This document shows, in pieces, positions 1 through 7,594 of a stretch of DNA of 64,000 bases (within the stretch, counting starts at the first letter, position 1; the number at the start of each line of letters is the position of its first letter). The translations under genes and the position numbers were made by a program. The stretch is from assembly GCA_003669055.1 (NCBI GenBank), contig RAYB01000015.1:57732-121731 (forward strand), given 5' to 3'. Origin of the DNA: a bacterium 1XD21-70 (GTDB taxonomy: Bacteria; Bacillota; Clostridia; Lachnospirales; Lachnospiraceae). A model generated the notes under the pieces. It worked only from the letters and a program-made list of their open reading frames with translations. It ran no database searches and was not told the origin of the DNA.

Positions 1-184
1 TCTGCCCGTTGAGGATCTCGATAAAAGCCCTGCAATAATCGGTCTGGTTTTGGATACTCTGGCTTAAATCCGTTTTCTTTTTCTTATCCCTGTCTTCATC
101 GGACAACCTGACATAAATACCCACGCTCCATTTATCGCCATATCTGGAATTATGCAGACAGAATCTGGCTTTTTTCTTTTCCAT
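1..184 (-). CDS. Large serine recombinase, N-terminal fragment (runs off left edge)
   Basis: The 61 visible residues begin with a basic stretch and contain GIYVRLSDEDRDKK followed by a SQSIQNQTDYC segment. This is the start of the resolvase/invertase catalytic domain of clostridial large serine recombinases; the motif Y-x-R-x-S carries the serine nucleophile (S29 by my count). The ATG at 184-182 is preceded by GGGAGGAA. Such enzymes integrate and excise mobile elements. The rest lies outside the window, so completeness cannot be judged. It overlaps the end of the small gene upstream by 35 bases, which suggests coupled translation. Family assignment is strong; the role in moving a particular element is inference. 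Confidence 0.85.
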   Translation of the reverse strand, partial: MEKKKARFCLHNSRYGDKWSVGIYVRLSDEDRDKKKKTDLSQSIQNQTDYCRAFIEILNGQ

Positions 185-383
185 CGGATTCCTCCCTGGC
201 AGAGCTATGAATCTGAACCAGACGTTCCACTGCTTCCATACAGGAAAACCTTGACTGATAATTGCGGATAACCGCCCGCCCCTCTGTCTCCTGCTTTCCA
301 ACCTTAACCTGGTTTGCCATATTGACCCACTTGCTGAGTTTTCTAACAGCGTATTCAAGGAATTTCCGGAATATGAATCTCAT
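150..383 (-). CDS. Small recombinase-companion protein, unknown function
   Basis: A 77-residue basic protein with no recognised domain. Its C-terminal half contains IRNYQSRFSCMEAVERLVQIH, nearly repeated in the small protein at 1326-1541 (VRNYQSKFSCTEVIERLIKIH). It lies directly upstream of and overlaps a serine recombinase gene, and the second copy sits in the same relation to a recombinase remnant, so the pairing looks real. The ATG at 383 has a weak ribosome site; a later ATG at 320 is an alternative start. It could be a recombination directionality or regulatory factor, but nothing in the sequence proves that. Confidence 0.6.
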   Translation of the reverse strand: MRFIFRKFLEYAVRKLSKWVNMANQVKVGKQETEGRAVIRNYQSRFSCMEAVERLVQIHSSAREESDGKEKSQILSA

Positions 384-396
384 CCTGAGTCAGAAT

Positions 397-430
397 CCAA
401 AAAGCCACTGGCATGTTACTGCCAATGGCT
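397..430 (-). terminator. Intrinsic terminator of the cell-wall-binding protein gene
   Basis: On the minus strand an 11-bp stem AGCCATTGGCA/TGCCAGTGGCT with a 6-base loop is followed by TTTTTGG. It lies about 30 bases past the stop at 463 and just before the recombinase-companion gene. Confidence 0.75.
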
Positions 431-462
431 CTAAATGATCCTGTTTTTAGTTTAAAACCATG

Positions 463-1095
463 CTACTGAACCCAAACCCCATCTGCATTTACCACATATC
501 CGTCTGGTGTGGTGGTATTGGTGAGCATATATCCGTCAGACCCCATATAATACCATAAACCGCTCTCAGGCGACTGATACCATTGGTTCGTCAGATAGGA
601 ACCGTCCGGATTCTCAATCCACCAACCCTTACCATCCTGCTTCCAGGCTGGCGCAGTCCCGGCCTGGCTGGCTGCGGGAGTGTTGGCGTTGGAAACGCCG
701 GGATTGCCTCCAAGCTTTATAATCAGGGCATCCAGTTCAGCCGCGTCAGCCCCTATACTAACACACCAATCACGGCTAATGCCACCAAAAACCACACTAT
801 AAGCAACTATTACCTTTGCGTAATCAGCGTTCTGCCAATCTGCACATACTTCTTCTACAGCAAGCAGAACCTCCTTTCCAAAATCATCACCTGCCCCCTC
901 TACACTTAAGTGAAATTCTACCATTTCCGCAGCCATATACTTCTCATCTTCGGTTAAATTAGGAAACCGATCACGAATCTCCCCCAAAACATATCCCGTT
1001 TCACCACTTACCGGAGGAGCTGCACTTACCGTGATCACCGGAACCATCGTCAGGGCTGCTGCTAAAGCAATGATTTTTTTGAATATCTTTTTCAT
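463..1095 (-). CDS. Secreted protein with C-terminal cell-wall-binding repeats
   Basis: About 210 residues. It has a Sec signal peptide (KKIFKKIIALAAALTMV, then VSAAPP), a middle region rich in Glu and Ala with no recognised domain (approximately residues 35-130), a Ser/Ala/Thr linker, and about 60 C-terminal residues of choline-binding-type repeats (GWWIENPDGSYLTNQWY, LWYYMGSDGYMLTN, then YVVNADGVWVQ). Such repeats bind teichoic-acid choline or other wall polymers. I prefer the ATG at 1095, behind AGAGGG, over an upstream TTG at 1113, because the signal peptide starts there. The middle region is unidentified. It is a stand-alone gene with its own promoter and terminator. Confidence 0.8.
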   Translation of the reverse strand: MKKIFKKIIALAAALTMVPVITVSAAPPVSGETGYVLGEIRDRFPNLTEDEKYMAAEMVEFHLSVEGAGDDFGKEVLLAVEEVCADWQNADYAKVIVAYSVVFGGISRDWCVSIGADAAELDALIIKLGGNPGVSNANTPAASQAGTAPAWKQDGKGWWIENPDGSYLTNQWYQSPESGLWYYMGSDGYMLTNTTTPDGYVVNADGVWVQ

Positions 1096-1176
1096 CTTTC
1101 CCTCTTTCCGCAAGATTTTGGCTTATCCTGCATTTCGTATATAACGGCATTTTCTGCCAATTTGGACTACAGTATA

Positions 1177-1205
1177 ATTCTAACATATCCTGGCATTGAT
1201 ATCAA
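1177..1205 (-). promoter_or_regulatory. SigA-type promoter for the cell-wall-binding protein
   Basis: TTGATA, 17-base spacer, TAGAAT on the minus strand, about 80 bases upstream of the chosen ATG at 1095. It lies within the decayed recombinase sequence, so this gene may now be transcribed from element-derived DNA. Confidence 0.6.
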
Positions 1206-1323
1206 CTTGAAAATCTATTCCCTGGTCATTTCCGTCTGTAAGGCATCCCTCCCGAGTTTGCCGCTTACCTGATATAAGTAAATAAAAATTATGTATATGA
1301 AACCTCTCAGCTTTCGTTTCCAT
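1180..1323 (-). pseudogene. Remnant of a second serine recombinase start
   Basis: An open frame of 47 codons begins METKAERFHIHNFY with an AAGGAGG ribosome site. Its first 14 residues resemble the start of the recombinase at 1-184 (MEKKKARFCLHNSRY), and it follows a paralogue of the same companion gene. After that the catalytic motif is absent and the frame turns into unrelated sequence. I read it as the 5' stub of a deleted recombinase gene. The similarity is short, so this is tentative. Confidence 0.45.
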
Positions 1324-1325
1324 CT

Positions 1326-1541
1326 CTATTCCTCCTTGGTAACACTATGGATTTTAATCAATCGCTCAATAACCTCTGTACAAGAAAACTTCGATTGATA
1401 GTTACGGACAATTGTCCATGTATTGACCTTTTGCTTTTTAACCTCAATCTGATTTTTCATATCTGACAAATCCGCTGCGCTTTCTAACAACGTATTCTCA
1501 GAACTGATTGAATATGATACAGACCCTAAAACTGTAGACAT
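1326..1541 (-). CDS. Second copy of the recombinase-companion small protein
   Basis: 71 residues from an ATG at 1541 with GGAGG eight bases upstream. Its C-terminal 25 residues match those of the protein at 150-383 (R-N-Y-Q-S-K/R-F-S-C then V/I-E-R-L-I/V-K/Q-I-H-S), while the N-terminal half differs. The recombinase that should follow is reduced to a stub, so this copy is probably an orphan of an old integration event. Function unknown. Confidence 0.5.
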   Translation of the reverse strand: MSTVLGSVSYSISSENTLLESAADLSDMKNQIEVKKQKVNTWTIVRNYQSKFSCTEVIERLIKIHSVTKEE

Positions 1542-1745
1542 GCAAAATGCCTCCAACGAAAAAGATATTTTTCATGCCACATCCAAAGGCTCAGCCTTAT
1601 TCCATCAGGAAAACCTGGACATCCTTTCATCGCAAAAAAGAGGTACGCTCCCCATAAAAGCCCCAAGTAGCCGGAACCACCATACTGTTTTTAGGACTCT
1701 ATTTCCTTTTACCCCTCAAAAAACCGGAATTTCCTATAAACTAAA

Positions 1746-2218
1746 ATCGAGTAGGAGGTAGGCGGTTATTTCGCCTGCCGACCTCTCACACCACCGGCGT
1801 ACCGTTCGGTACACGGCGGTTCAATCAACTTAACAAGCAACACACTTTGTTGTGTAGTAGTCTAACATTGAGATTAGTCCAAACTTTGCCAGCCGTTCGT
1901 TACTTATACATTTGCAGATATTCCAACTCATACAAACTCTGGCATATCCTTTTGCGTAGGATATCCCGTGTGCTGACCGTCTGTTTAAGCCCAGCTTTAC
2001 CAACATCTTTTCTCTGTTCTTTGGCGTTTTCCAGTGTTTCCATATGCACATGCGTAGACGGTATCGTATCTGCCCGTCAGGCCAGAGGTTTGCCGACTTA
2101 CAGCTTCTTTCAGATTCCACCTCACGGCGGACACCCTTGCTGTTCAGCTATGTGCTTCGCCGTTGCCTGCGCGCACTCGGGACTTGCACCCGTTAGAAAA
2201 CGCCCATGCTGGGCAAAC
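1746..2218 (-). mobile_element. Group II intron remnant with internal deletion
   Basis: Read on the minus strand, the 5' end GTTTGCCCAGCATGGGCG resembles clostridial group II introns and runs into typical domain I sequence (GGGTGCAAGTCCCG, then GGGTGTCCGCCGTGAGG). The reverse-transcriptase C-terminus follows. The 3' end holds a domain V-like hairpin (AACCGCCGTGTACC / GGTACGCCGGTGGT around a GAAC loop) and a domain VI-like stem ending CTACTCGAT at 1746. At about 470 bases it lacks most of domains I-IV and the polymerase. It abuts a terminator T-tract, the usual target of class C introns. It cannot encode its own mobility; whether it still splices is unknown. Confidence 0.75.
1830..2063 (-). 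pseudogene. C-terminal fragment of group II intron reverse transcriptase/maturase
   Basis: About 77 codons resembling the maturase/DNA-binding tail of LtrA-type proteins: RLRMCIWKHWKTPKNREK, a helix with LGLNRRSAHGISYAKGYARV, then LAKFGLISMLDYY before the stop at 1830. The fingers, palm (YADD) and thumb regions are missing. Upstream in the same frame the sequence is intron domain I rather than protein, marking the deletion junction near 2060. Confidence 0.7.
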
Positions 2219-2250
2219 AAAAGGAACAGAAAAACAAAATTTCTGTTCCT
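2219..2250 (-). terminator. Intrinsic terminator and group II intron insertion site
   Basis: Minus strand: a perfect 10-bp stem AGGAACAGAA/TTCTGTTCCT with a 9-base loop, then TTTT directly joined to the intron 5' end at 2218. It would terminate transcription of the open frame ending at 2299. Confidence 0.75.
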
Positions 2251-2298
2251 TAATCATTTGCTTCCTTCTTTTCTTTTTTGCTTTTAAAAAAGCTGAAA

Positions 2299-2589
2299 TC
2301 ACTCAGATACCCACCCGGTTTCCACTCCGTCAAGAATGTATCTTTGGCGGTTTTCGGGAGTGTTATCTACACCATTCAGTATTGGGTATGGTTCTGCATA
2401 AACTGAAAAATATGCTTCATATGCTGATTCATCCCTATCCTCCGGATTCCAGGAATCAAATTCAAAGTTCTTTTCCTCCATCACGCTTCCGTCCTTACGA
2501 CAATAATACAGTTTCCCATCAGATGGCCTTCTGTATTCACCCGATTTTTTCTCACCGCACCAAAAGCTGTCTTCAGTTCTGTTTTGCAA
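2299..2589 (-). CDS. Uncharacterised protein, possibly a decayed C-terminal part
   Basis: 96 codons, acidic and rich in Tyr and Asp, ending before a strong terminator. I recognise no family. The only long start is a TTG at 2589 with no ribosome site. A frame-matched ATG at 2619 is cut off by a TAA between it and 2589, so an older, longer gene may have been broken. A good promoter lies at 2659-2688 and the terminator at 2219-2250, so the stretch is probably still transcribed. Confidence 0.4.
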   Translation of the reverse strand: MQNRTEDSFWCGEKKSGEYRRPSDGKLYYCRKDGSVMEEKNFEFDSWNPEDRDESAYEAYFSVYAEPYPILNGVDNTPENRQRYILDGVETGWVSE

Positions 2590-2658
2590 TGATTATATTA
2601 CTTCAAAACCGGCTTCCATTCATCCGTATATAATTCCTTATCCTGGAAACACAGGCGC

Positions 2659-2688
2659 AGTATATCACATTCTTCTCAGCCTTGTCAA
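2659..2688 (-). promoter_or_regulatory. Near-consensus promoter upstream of 2299-2589
   Basis: TTGACA, 18-base spacer, TATACT on the minus strand. It overlaps the end of the truncated amidase frame, which shows that the amidase tail is not functional coding sequence. Confidence 0.65.
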
Positions 2689-2973
2689 TGAATCCCATTT
2701 TTCTTCATAATAAAAGACCTGCCTTCCTAAAGACAAGTCTATCATTAAAAACCTTGCAAAACTACCCCTGGTATCGACAAACTCCCCCAGGTCGGAATCA
2801 TTTTTTGGTCTGTGAAAAGCCCCTCCATGTCCGCTGTCAATCACTACTACCGGTTTTGCTTTTCCTGCCACCACATTCTGCCCAGATACCATCATCCCCG
2901 CATGCCGGGATACCAGAAAGACAAATAACAGCAAAATGGCTCCCATCCATAGTTCCGGCTTTCGACTGTTCAT
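2665..2973 (-). pseudogene. Truncated N-acetylmuramoyl-L-alanine amidase (CwlD-like start)
   Basis: The first 50 residues are an N-terminal membrane anchor (LWMGAILLLFVFLV) and the strand KPVVVIDSGHGG, the first zinc-binding motif of amidase_3 enzymes such as CwlD. Directly after GHGG the sequence becomes unrelated (FHRPKNDSDLGEFVDTRG onward) and stops after about 50 more residues. The usual E-x-x-x-N-L zinc ligand and catalytic Glu regions are absent. I infer a deletion fusing the amidase start to other DNA. It cannot be an active amidase. Confidence 0.65.
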
Positions 2974-3058
2974 TCTCCATCCACCTATCGAATTGACTCC
3001 ATTTCAATATATCAGACGCCGGATGAAAAAAGAACCAATAAATGGTACATTCCTGCCA

Positions 3059-4519
3059 TCAGTCTCCCGATACCCGGTTATAATCTTGTTTTGCATCACT
3101 GATGATATATTCCACATAATCTGTCAGCACGGTAAAAGAGCCGTCTCCTGTCCAAAGCTGATAGTCCGGATCCCGAAGCGTCTTTTCCCGGATTTGGTAC
3201 GCAGTCCCCTGGTAATAATGGTAATTCAGTTCTGAGTACAGTTCTGACATCTGATCCAGCTGTTCCATGGTCAACCCGGAAATCACCTGCAGCTTGTCAT
3301 AAGACTGGTTATAGAATACCCTGCGCAGAAACGGTTCTTTAAATTTATTAAATTCCAGCAAATCCTCCTCTGTCCGGTTGTGCTCCCTCGCCCACCGCTC
3401 CACATCCACGGACTGTGTCCAATAGGAAAAGCTTCCGTCATCCCGGTAAATCAGGTTTCCGTATTGGCAGGCAGGTGTCGATAAGGAACTGGTCACCATC
3501 TCCCATATGCCCCTGTCTGCCTCAGAACGCTTCGCGTGCTGCACATGCAGATGCCCGCTGAGGAAAAAAGGCACACCCCAGCCTTCTAGGATTTCTACCA
3601 GTTCCTCCCCATGCTCAATGGTGCAGTCTTCGACATAAATCTCACTCTCATCGAGGAGGTTATGATGTGCTACCGGGATTACATTCATCCCGTTATCCCA
3701 GGCATTTTCCAATTCGGCCTCAATCCATTCATAGGTACTGGTCATGATCGCTCCGCCAACCAGAGCCTTTTGCTGGTACTGGCAGGTGTCAAGCATCAGC
3801 AAACAGTTGTAATCATCCACCTCATAAACGTAGCTAAGAGTTGCCCCATCCTCACTGACCGCCTCATCATACCCAAAATCCCTATAGATCTCCCGGAATT
3901 CCTCCGGCGTAGTAAACTCTGCCGGGAAACGCTCTTCCCCCTTGTATTGCGCCGCATGGCGGTTGTTAATATCATGGTTCCCGGGAATTACCAGCACCGG
4001 TATCCCTGCATCCTCCACCCGGTATAATTTCTCTGCCAGTTCTTCATGGCTCTTCTTCTCACCATCCAGAGTCAGATCCCCGCTTAAGATCAGCATATCC
4101 GGCCTCTCCTGAATCACTTCTTCCAAAAAAGCATCCGTAATCTGCTCCACATAAGTCACTACCTTGCCGTCGCCATGTTCTACCATATGTTGGAATCTGC
4201 TGCCTCCATCTGTCAGGGTTCTCGACAAATAATGGATATCTGTACCGATAATCGCTTTTTTCTCCCATTTATATTCGGGTTCTTCCGGTTCGCCCTCCTG
4301 CCCGGGAAACGGTTCTATCGGCTCTTGTGCCCCAGGTTCTTCTGTCTCCTCTTCCGACAGTATTATCTCCGGTTTTGCCGTTGCCGCCTCCGTGTCCCGC
4401 TCTGCCTCATCCGTCCCGGGCGGGGCTTTCGTCTCCTTAGAACAGGCTCCCAACAGCACGATGCATAATACGGCCGCCAAAACCTTTCCTAGGCGCCGTT
4501 GCCCTTTATATGCTTTCAT
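3059..4519 (-). CDS. Calcineurin-like metallophosphoesterase lipoprotein
   Basis: 486 residues with a lipoprotein signal (LAAVLCIVLLGAC, lipidated Cys) and an acidic linker to about residue 85, so it is anchored outside the membrane. The metallophosphoesterase motifs appear in order: TDIHYLS (DxH), LSGDLTLDG (GDxxxD), PGNHDIN (GNHD), VAHHN, and SGHLHVQH (GHxH). All two-metal ligands appear present. A C-terminal region of about 150 residues has no recognised domain. Likely substrates are phosphodiesters or phosphomonoesters outside the cell; the exact one is unknown. It follows the GH18 gene by 54 bases and is probably cotranscribed with it, pointing to envelope turnover. Confidence 0.85.
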   Translation of the reverse strand: MKAYKGQRRLGKVLAAVLCIVLLGACSKETKAPPGTDEAERDTEAATAKPEIILSEEETEEPGAQEPIEPFPGQEGEPEEPEYKWEKKAIIGTDIHYLSRTLTDGGSRFQHMVEHGDGKVVTYVEQITDAFLEEVIQERPDMLILSGDLTLDGEKKSHEELAEKLYRVEDAGIPVLVIPGNHDINNRHAAQYKGEERFPAEFTTPEEFREIYRDFGYDEAVSEDGATLSYVYEVDDYNCLLMLDTCQYQQKALVGGAIMTSTYEWIEAELENAWDNGMNVIPVAHHNLLDESEIYVEDCTIEHGEELVEILEGWGVPFFLSGHLHVQHAKRSEADRGIWEMVTSSLSTPACQYGNLIYRDDGSFSYWTQSVDVERWAREHNRTEEDLLEFNKFKEPFLRRVFYNQSYDKLQVISGLTMEQLDQMSELYSELNYHYYQGTAYQIREKTLRDPDYQLWTGDGSFTVLTDYVEYIISDAKQDYNRVSGD

Positions 4520-4573
4520 CCTCCCGCTTACCTCTGCTTGTTGCTGTTTTCCTTTCCCATAGCTTTTTCTGCC

Positions 4574-6241
4574 TTATGGCTTCTTGGGTTTCACGATCTT
4601 CCAAACTTCCGGGGTCTCAAACCCCAGCTTCCAGCATGCCACCCCTGCCAGCCCATGCTCCCAGATCAGATCCATCTTCCTGCTGACAGACTGCTCCTCC
4701 TCCATCCACAGGCGGTAGACCGCATTCCCTTCCTGCAGTTCCCCATAATATTGTCCTAACTCCTCGTCCCAGTCCAGAACCATCCCCTTCTCCTTCACCC
4801 AGTTCTTCGCTGCTGCAATCCCCATGGAAGTGGCGGTTGTCTCCCCTCCCTCCTCCTTCCACAGGCGGGTATAAAAGGGGATCCCATTGACAAACTTTTC
4901 CTTGGGGACTATCTGCAAAGTATCCTCTATACCCTTTTTCACATATCCCAGGGACGCAACCGAACCGGCCTCCCCCCCTGCATGATGTTCATCATATGCC
5001 ATAATGATTACGTAGTCTGCCACACGCCCCTGTTCCTCCCGGTTATAGAAAGAGGAATAGGCGGCAGGAACCGTGTTGTCCACAGAAAGGATGATCCCTT
5101 CTTTTCTGCAGCTTACCGACAGTTCACGGATAAACTGTACATAATGGGCGCCTGCCTCTTCCTTGATCCCTTCCACATCCAGGTTGATTCCGTCAAGCCC
5201 GTAAGTTTTGGCATCTGACATCAGGGACTCGATCAGCTTTTTCCGCACACTGGTTTTGGCAAACAGAACCTCAGACTGGACATTTTCCCCTTTATTAAAA
5301 TTATCCAGCACCGCCCATACCTGAACCCCCATGGCATGTGCCTTCTCCACATATCCCCGGTCTGCCAGGCATTCATAATTTCCGTCATTGTCCGTCAGCA
5401 TAAACCAGGTAGGGGCAATCACATTGATCCCTTCTGTGGCAGACATCAGCTGTTCCATGGCATCGTTGGCCTGCTGGGAAAACACCTGGTGCCAGGCTAA
5501 GCATACCGGCTCCCCTAATGATATGCTGGTGTACTCCGGTTCCTGGAAGCTGCTTACAAAATGATGGTCTTGGCCTTGCTCCAGGAAACGGTTCTGAATA
5601 TAGCCCACATATCCGGAACCTGTACGCACTTTAGTCCAGTTTTCCATCTTTTCTAAGGCCTGCATGGCTTCATTCTCTGCCGCCTCTGTCAGGATCGGGC
5701 TCTTGATGCCGCCCTTTACCCGGATTTTCCCTGCTTTTTTTATTATTGCCGTAGGAACCGAATCCCATGTAGTATCGATAAATACCCTTCTGGCCTCTCC
5801 TTCTGCAAAAAACTCCATCCGGACATCCGTATAGTTGAGGATCAGGCCTGCCAAGAGCCAAACCTGGCCTTCCTGTTCTATGACCAATGGCTTGCCGTTC
5901 GTCCCGGCGGTTGCGGCATCAGCATAGATGATCTCCTCCGGCAGGGTGTAGACCAGAAGTTTTTCTGTGGCATCCCAGTAAAATTTTTCGTTCAGCGCCT
6001 GGTTGACCCAATCTAAAGGAAGGTATACTTCTCCGTTTATATAGCGGCCTTTTGTACCGTCAGCCAGTTCGTTGTCCAACAGGACTGCCACGCGGTCACC
6101 GGTTACGCCAAACCACTCGTTTTGATCTGCCAGGTCATTGGTTGGCATATACTTGTGGTAGAAGAAAAAACCAGCGCCGAGGGCTCCTGTGAAGAAAAGG
6201 ACACAGAGGAATGTTACAACTGATATAAGAAATCGCTTCAT
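4574..6241 (-). CDS. GH18-family cell-wall hydrolase with stalk-type N-terminus
   Basis: 555 residues. An N-terminal membrane anchor or signal (FLISVVTFLCVLFFTGAL) is followed by a copper-amine-oxidase-like stalk domain (about 40-150), an SH3-like segment (KVRTGSGYVGYIQNRFL, about 215-235) and a GH18 barrel from about 250. The catalytic motif is YGLDGINLDVEGI, fitting DxxDxDxE with Glu as acid. Related proteins (YaaH/SleL group) cut peptidoglycan or related glycans, often in spores. The ATG at 6241 follows AGGAGG. It is the first gene of a pair with the phosphoesterase. Substrate is inferred from the family only. Confidence 0.85.
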   Translation of the reverse strand: MKRFLISVVTFLCVLFFTGALGAGFFFYHKYMPTNDLADQNEWFGVTGDRVAVLLDNELADGTKGRYINGEVYLPLDWVNQALNEKFYWDATEKLLVYTLPEEIIYADAATAGTNGKPLVIEQEGQVWLLAGLILNYTDVRMEFFAEGEARRVFIDTTWDSVPTAIIKKAGKIRVKGGIKSPILTEAAENEAMQALEKMENWTKVRTGSGYVGYIQNRFLEQGQDHHFVSSFQEPEYTSISLGEPVCLAWHQVFSQQANDAMEQLMSATEGINVIAPTWFMLTDNDGNYECLADRGYVEKAHAMGVQVWAVLDNFNKGENVQSEVLFAKTSVRKKLIESLMSDAKTYGLDGINLDVEGIKEEAGAHYVQFIRELSVSCRKEGIILSVDNTVPAAYSSFYNREEQGRVADYVIIMAYDEHHAGGEAGSVASLGYVKKGIEDTLQIVPKEKFVNGIPFYTRLWKEEGGETTATSMGIAAAKNWVKEKGMVLDWDEELGQYYGELQEGNAVYRLWMEEEQSVSRKMDLIWEHGLAGVACWKLGFETPEVWKIVKPKKP

Positions 6242-6304
6242 GGGATGGCCTCCTGTTGATTGACGGGCATTGCGCGCTGCCTTGCCAGCAGGCTCTGCCC
6301 TATG

Positions 6305-6365
6305 AAAAAAGGGACATGAATTTTCTCACATGCAGGCATGGCGAAAACTCACGTCCCCTTTTTTG
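6305..6365 (-). terminator. Strong intrinsic terminator, possibly bidirectional
   Basis: A long imperfect stem pairs GGGACATGAATTTTCTCACATG with CATGGCGAAAACTCACGTCCC around a short loop, with A-run on one side and TTTTTT on the other. It ends the kinase/MinD-like operon before the GH18 gene. Confidence 0.8.
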
Positions 6366-6486
6366 CACTGCTCATTGCTTACTTATACATTATACCACAC
6401 CTCCTCTGGTTCGTGGGAAATTCTTTTCTCCGGTTTGGGTTATATTTTTCTTCCCTGGCTGAATTGGGATTCTCTTTTAAAATATT

Positions 6487-6960
6487 TTATCGGTTATATA
6501 CCCGGTCAAAACGGATCTCTTTCAATATTCCCACAAAATGCTGCTCCTGGTTCGCCTGCCCGTCCGATACCTGATATTTCTTTGTTTCCTCACATATCAT
6601 GGATACTGCCAGGATGCCTTTTCCTTGGTATTCCCGTTCACTCTTTTCCACAATGTCTGCCATGTCTTCCACAATATAATCGCCCATATAAAAACTGCCG
6701 TCCGGCTGCTCTTCCAATATTTTTATCCATTCCGGAGGTTCTGCCTCCTTTCCGTCTACCCGAATCACAACCCCTCTGTCCCGATACCGTTGCAAACCAT
6801 CCAGAAACACCTTCCTGTTCTTCCCATACAATTTATATTTTTTTCTCAATTGCCCCTCCCTTTCCGGATCCACACAGGCGGTATTCCTGAAAAACACCCT
6901 CACCAAATATTCTTTCCGGTATCCTTCACGCAATCCCACAAGGTATAAGCCGTGACACAA
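6487..6960 (-). CDS. Uncharacterised protein downstream of the MinD-like gene
   Basis: 157 residues, soluble, mixed charge, no family recognised and no signal or membrane segment seen. The start is a TTG at 6960, because that frame has a stop 39 bases earlier and no ATG fits. It is 22 bases past the stop of the MinD-like gene and ends before a strong terminator, so it is the last gene of the kinase operon. Its role is probably tied to that cluster, perhaps as a partner or substrate. That is inference from position only. Confidence 0.6.
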   Translation of the reverse strand: MCHGLYLVGLREGYRKEYLVRVFFRNTACVDPEREGQLRKKYKLYGKNRKVFLDGLQRYRDRGVVIRVDGKEAEPPEWIKILEEQPDGSFYMGDYIVEDMADIVEKSEREYQGKGILAVSMICEETKKYQVSDGQANQEQHFVGILKEIRFDRVYNR

Positions 6961-6982
6961 ATCCCTGCATGGTACTGCCTGT

Positions 6983-7594
6983 TCAATCTCCTAAAAGTTC
7001 TTTCAAAAAAATCATGTCAGCATAGGTGATGGAAAAGGCATCCTTTGCACAGGGGATCCTCCAGACAGGAATACGATAACTTTTCTCTATGCTCTCCCTG
7101 GTCTCCTCGCTGCCGAATACAGCGGCGTACTTCCAGCTTTTATCCCGTTTCTCGCCCTCTCTTACGACCTTTAGAAATGCTTCTGCCCTCCACTCACTCA
7201 ACGAGCCGACAATCACTTTCAAGTCACACCGGGCACAATCTGTGAATCCCTGTCCGGTGATTTCCCCATAGTCCACAATGATATATCGGTAATTCCCATT
7301 CAGGCACTCTGCCAGTTCCTTGGCGCCTGCCTGAACATAATAATCCGCTTCCAGTATTTTATATGGCATTTCTTTGCCAATGCTGCCGCAGAATCCCGCC
7401 ATATGCATAAAATCCCCATGGCGATTCCACTCCAGCACTGCTGTCTTCCCACGCCGCACACCTGTCAGGTAATTCGCCGCCCAAACAGCAAAATGTGTCA
7501 CTCCTGTCCCTCTGCCTGCCCCTATAATACCCAGGGTACGCCAATTTCTGCCTATGCCTTTCTGCTCAAAAATCTTCTTATTTTTGCCAAACAT
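6983..7594 (-). CDS. MinD/ParA-like protein with altered Walker A motif
   Basis: 203 residues. The N-terminus LGIIGAGRGTGVTHFAVWAA occupies the place of the deviant Walker A loop of MinD/ParA proteins but lacks the lysine of the usual GKT/S, having G-V-T-H. A Walker B-like strand YRYIIVDYGEI follows near residue 110. The loop matches the C-terminal domain of the upstream kinase (GAGATHIA). Nucleotide binding may be altered or lost. Its start lies 43 bases inside the kinase gene, in another frame, so the two are tightly coupled. Function unknown; a membrane or pilus-type TadZ/CpaE role is possible. Confidence 0.7.
   Translation of the reverse strand: MFGKNKKIFEQKGIGRNWRTLGIIGAGRGTGVTHFAVWAANYLTGVRRGKTAVLEWNRHGDFMHMAGFCGSIGKEMPYKILEADYYVQAGAKELAECLNGNYRYIIVDYGEITGQGFTDCARCDLKVIVGSLSEWRAEAFLKVVREGEKRDKSWKYAAVFGSEETRESIEKSYRIPVWRIPCAKDAFSITYADMIFLKELLGD

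Noticed and set aside
1001..1186. Small minus-strand frame overlapping the start of the wall-binding protein
   Set aside because: No ribosome site, overlaps promoter and signal peptide in another frame.
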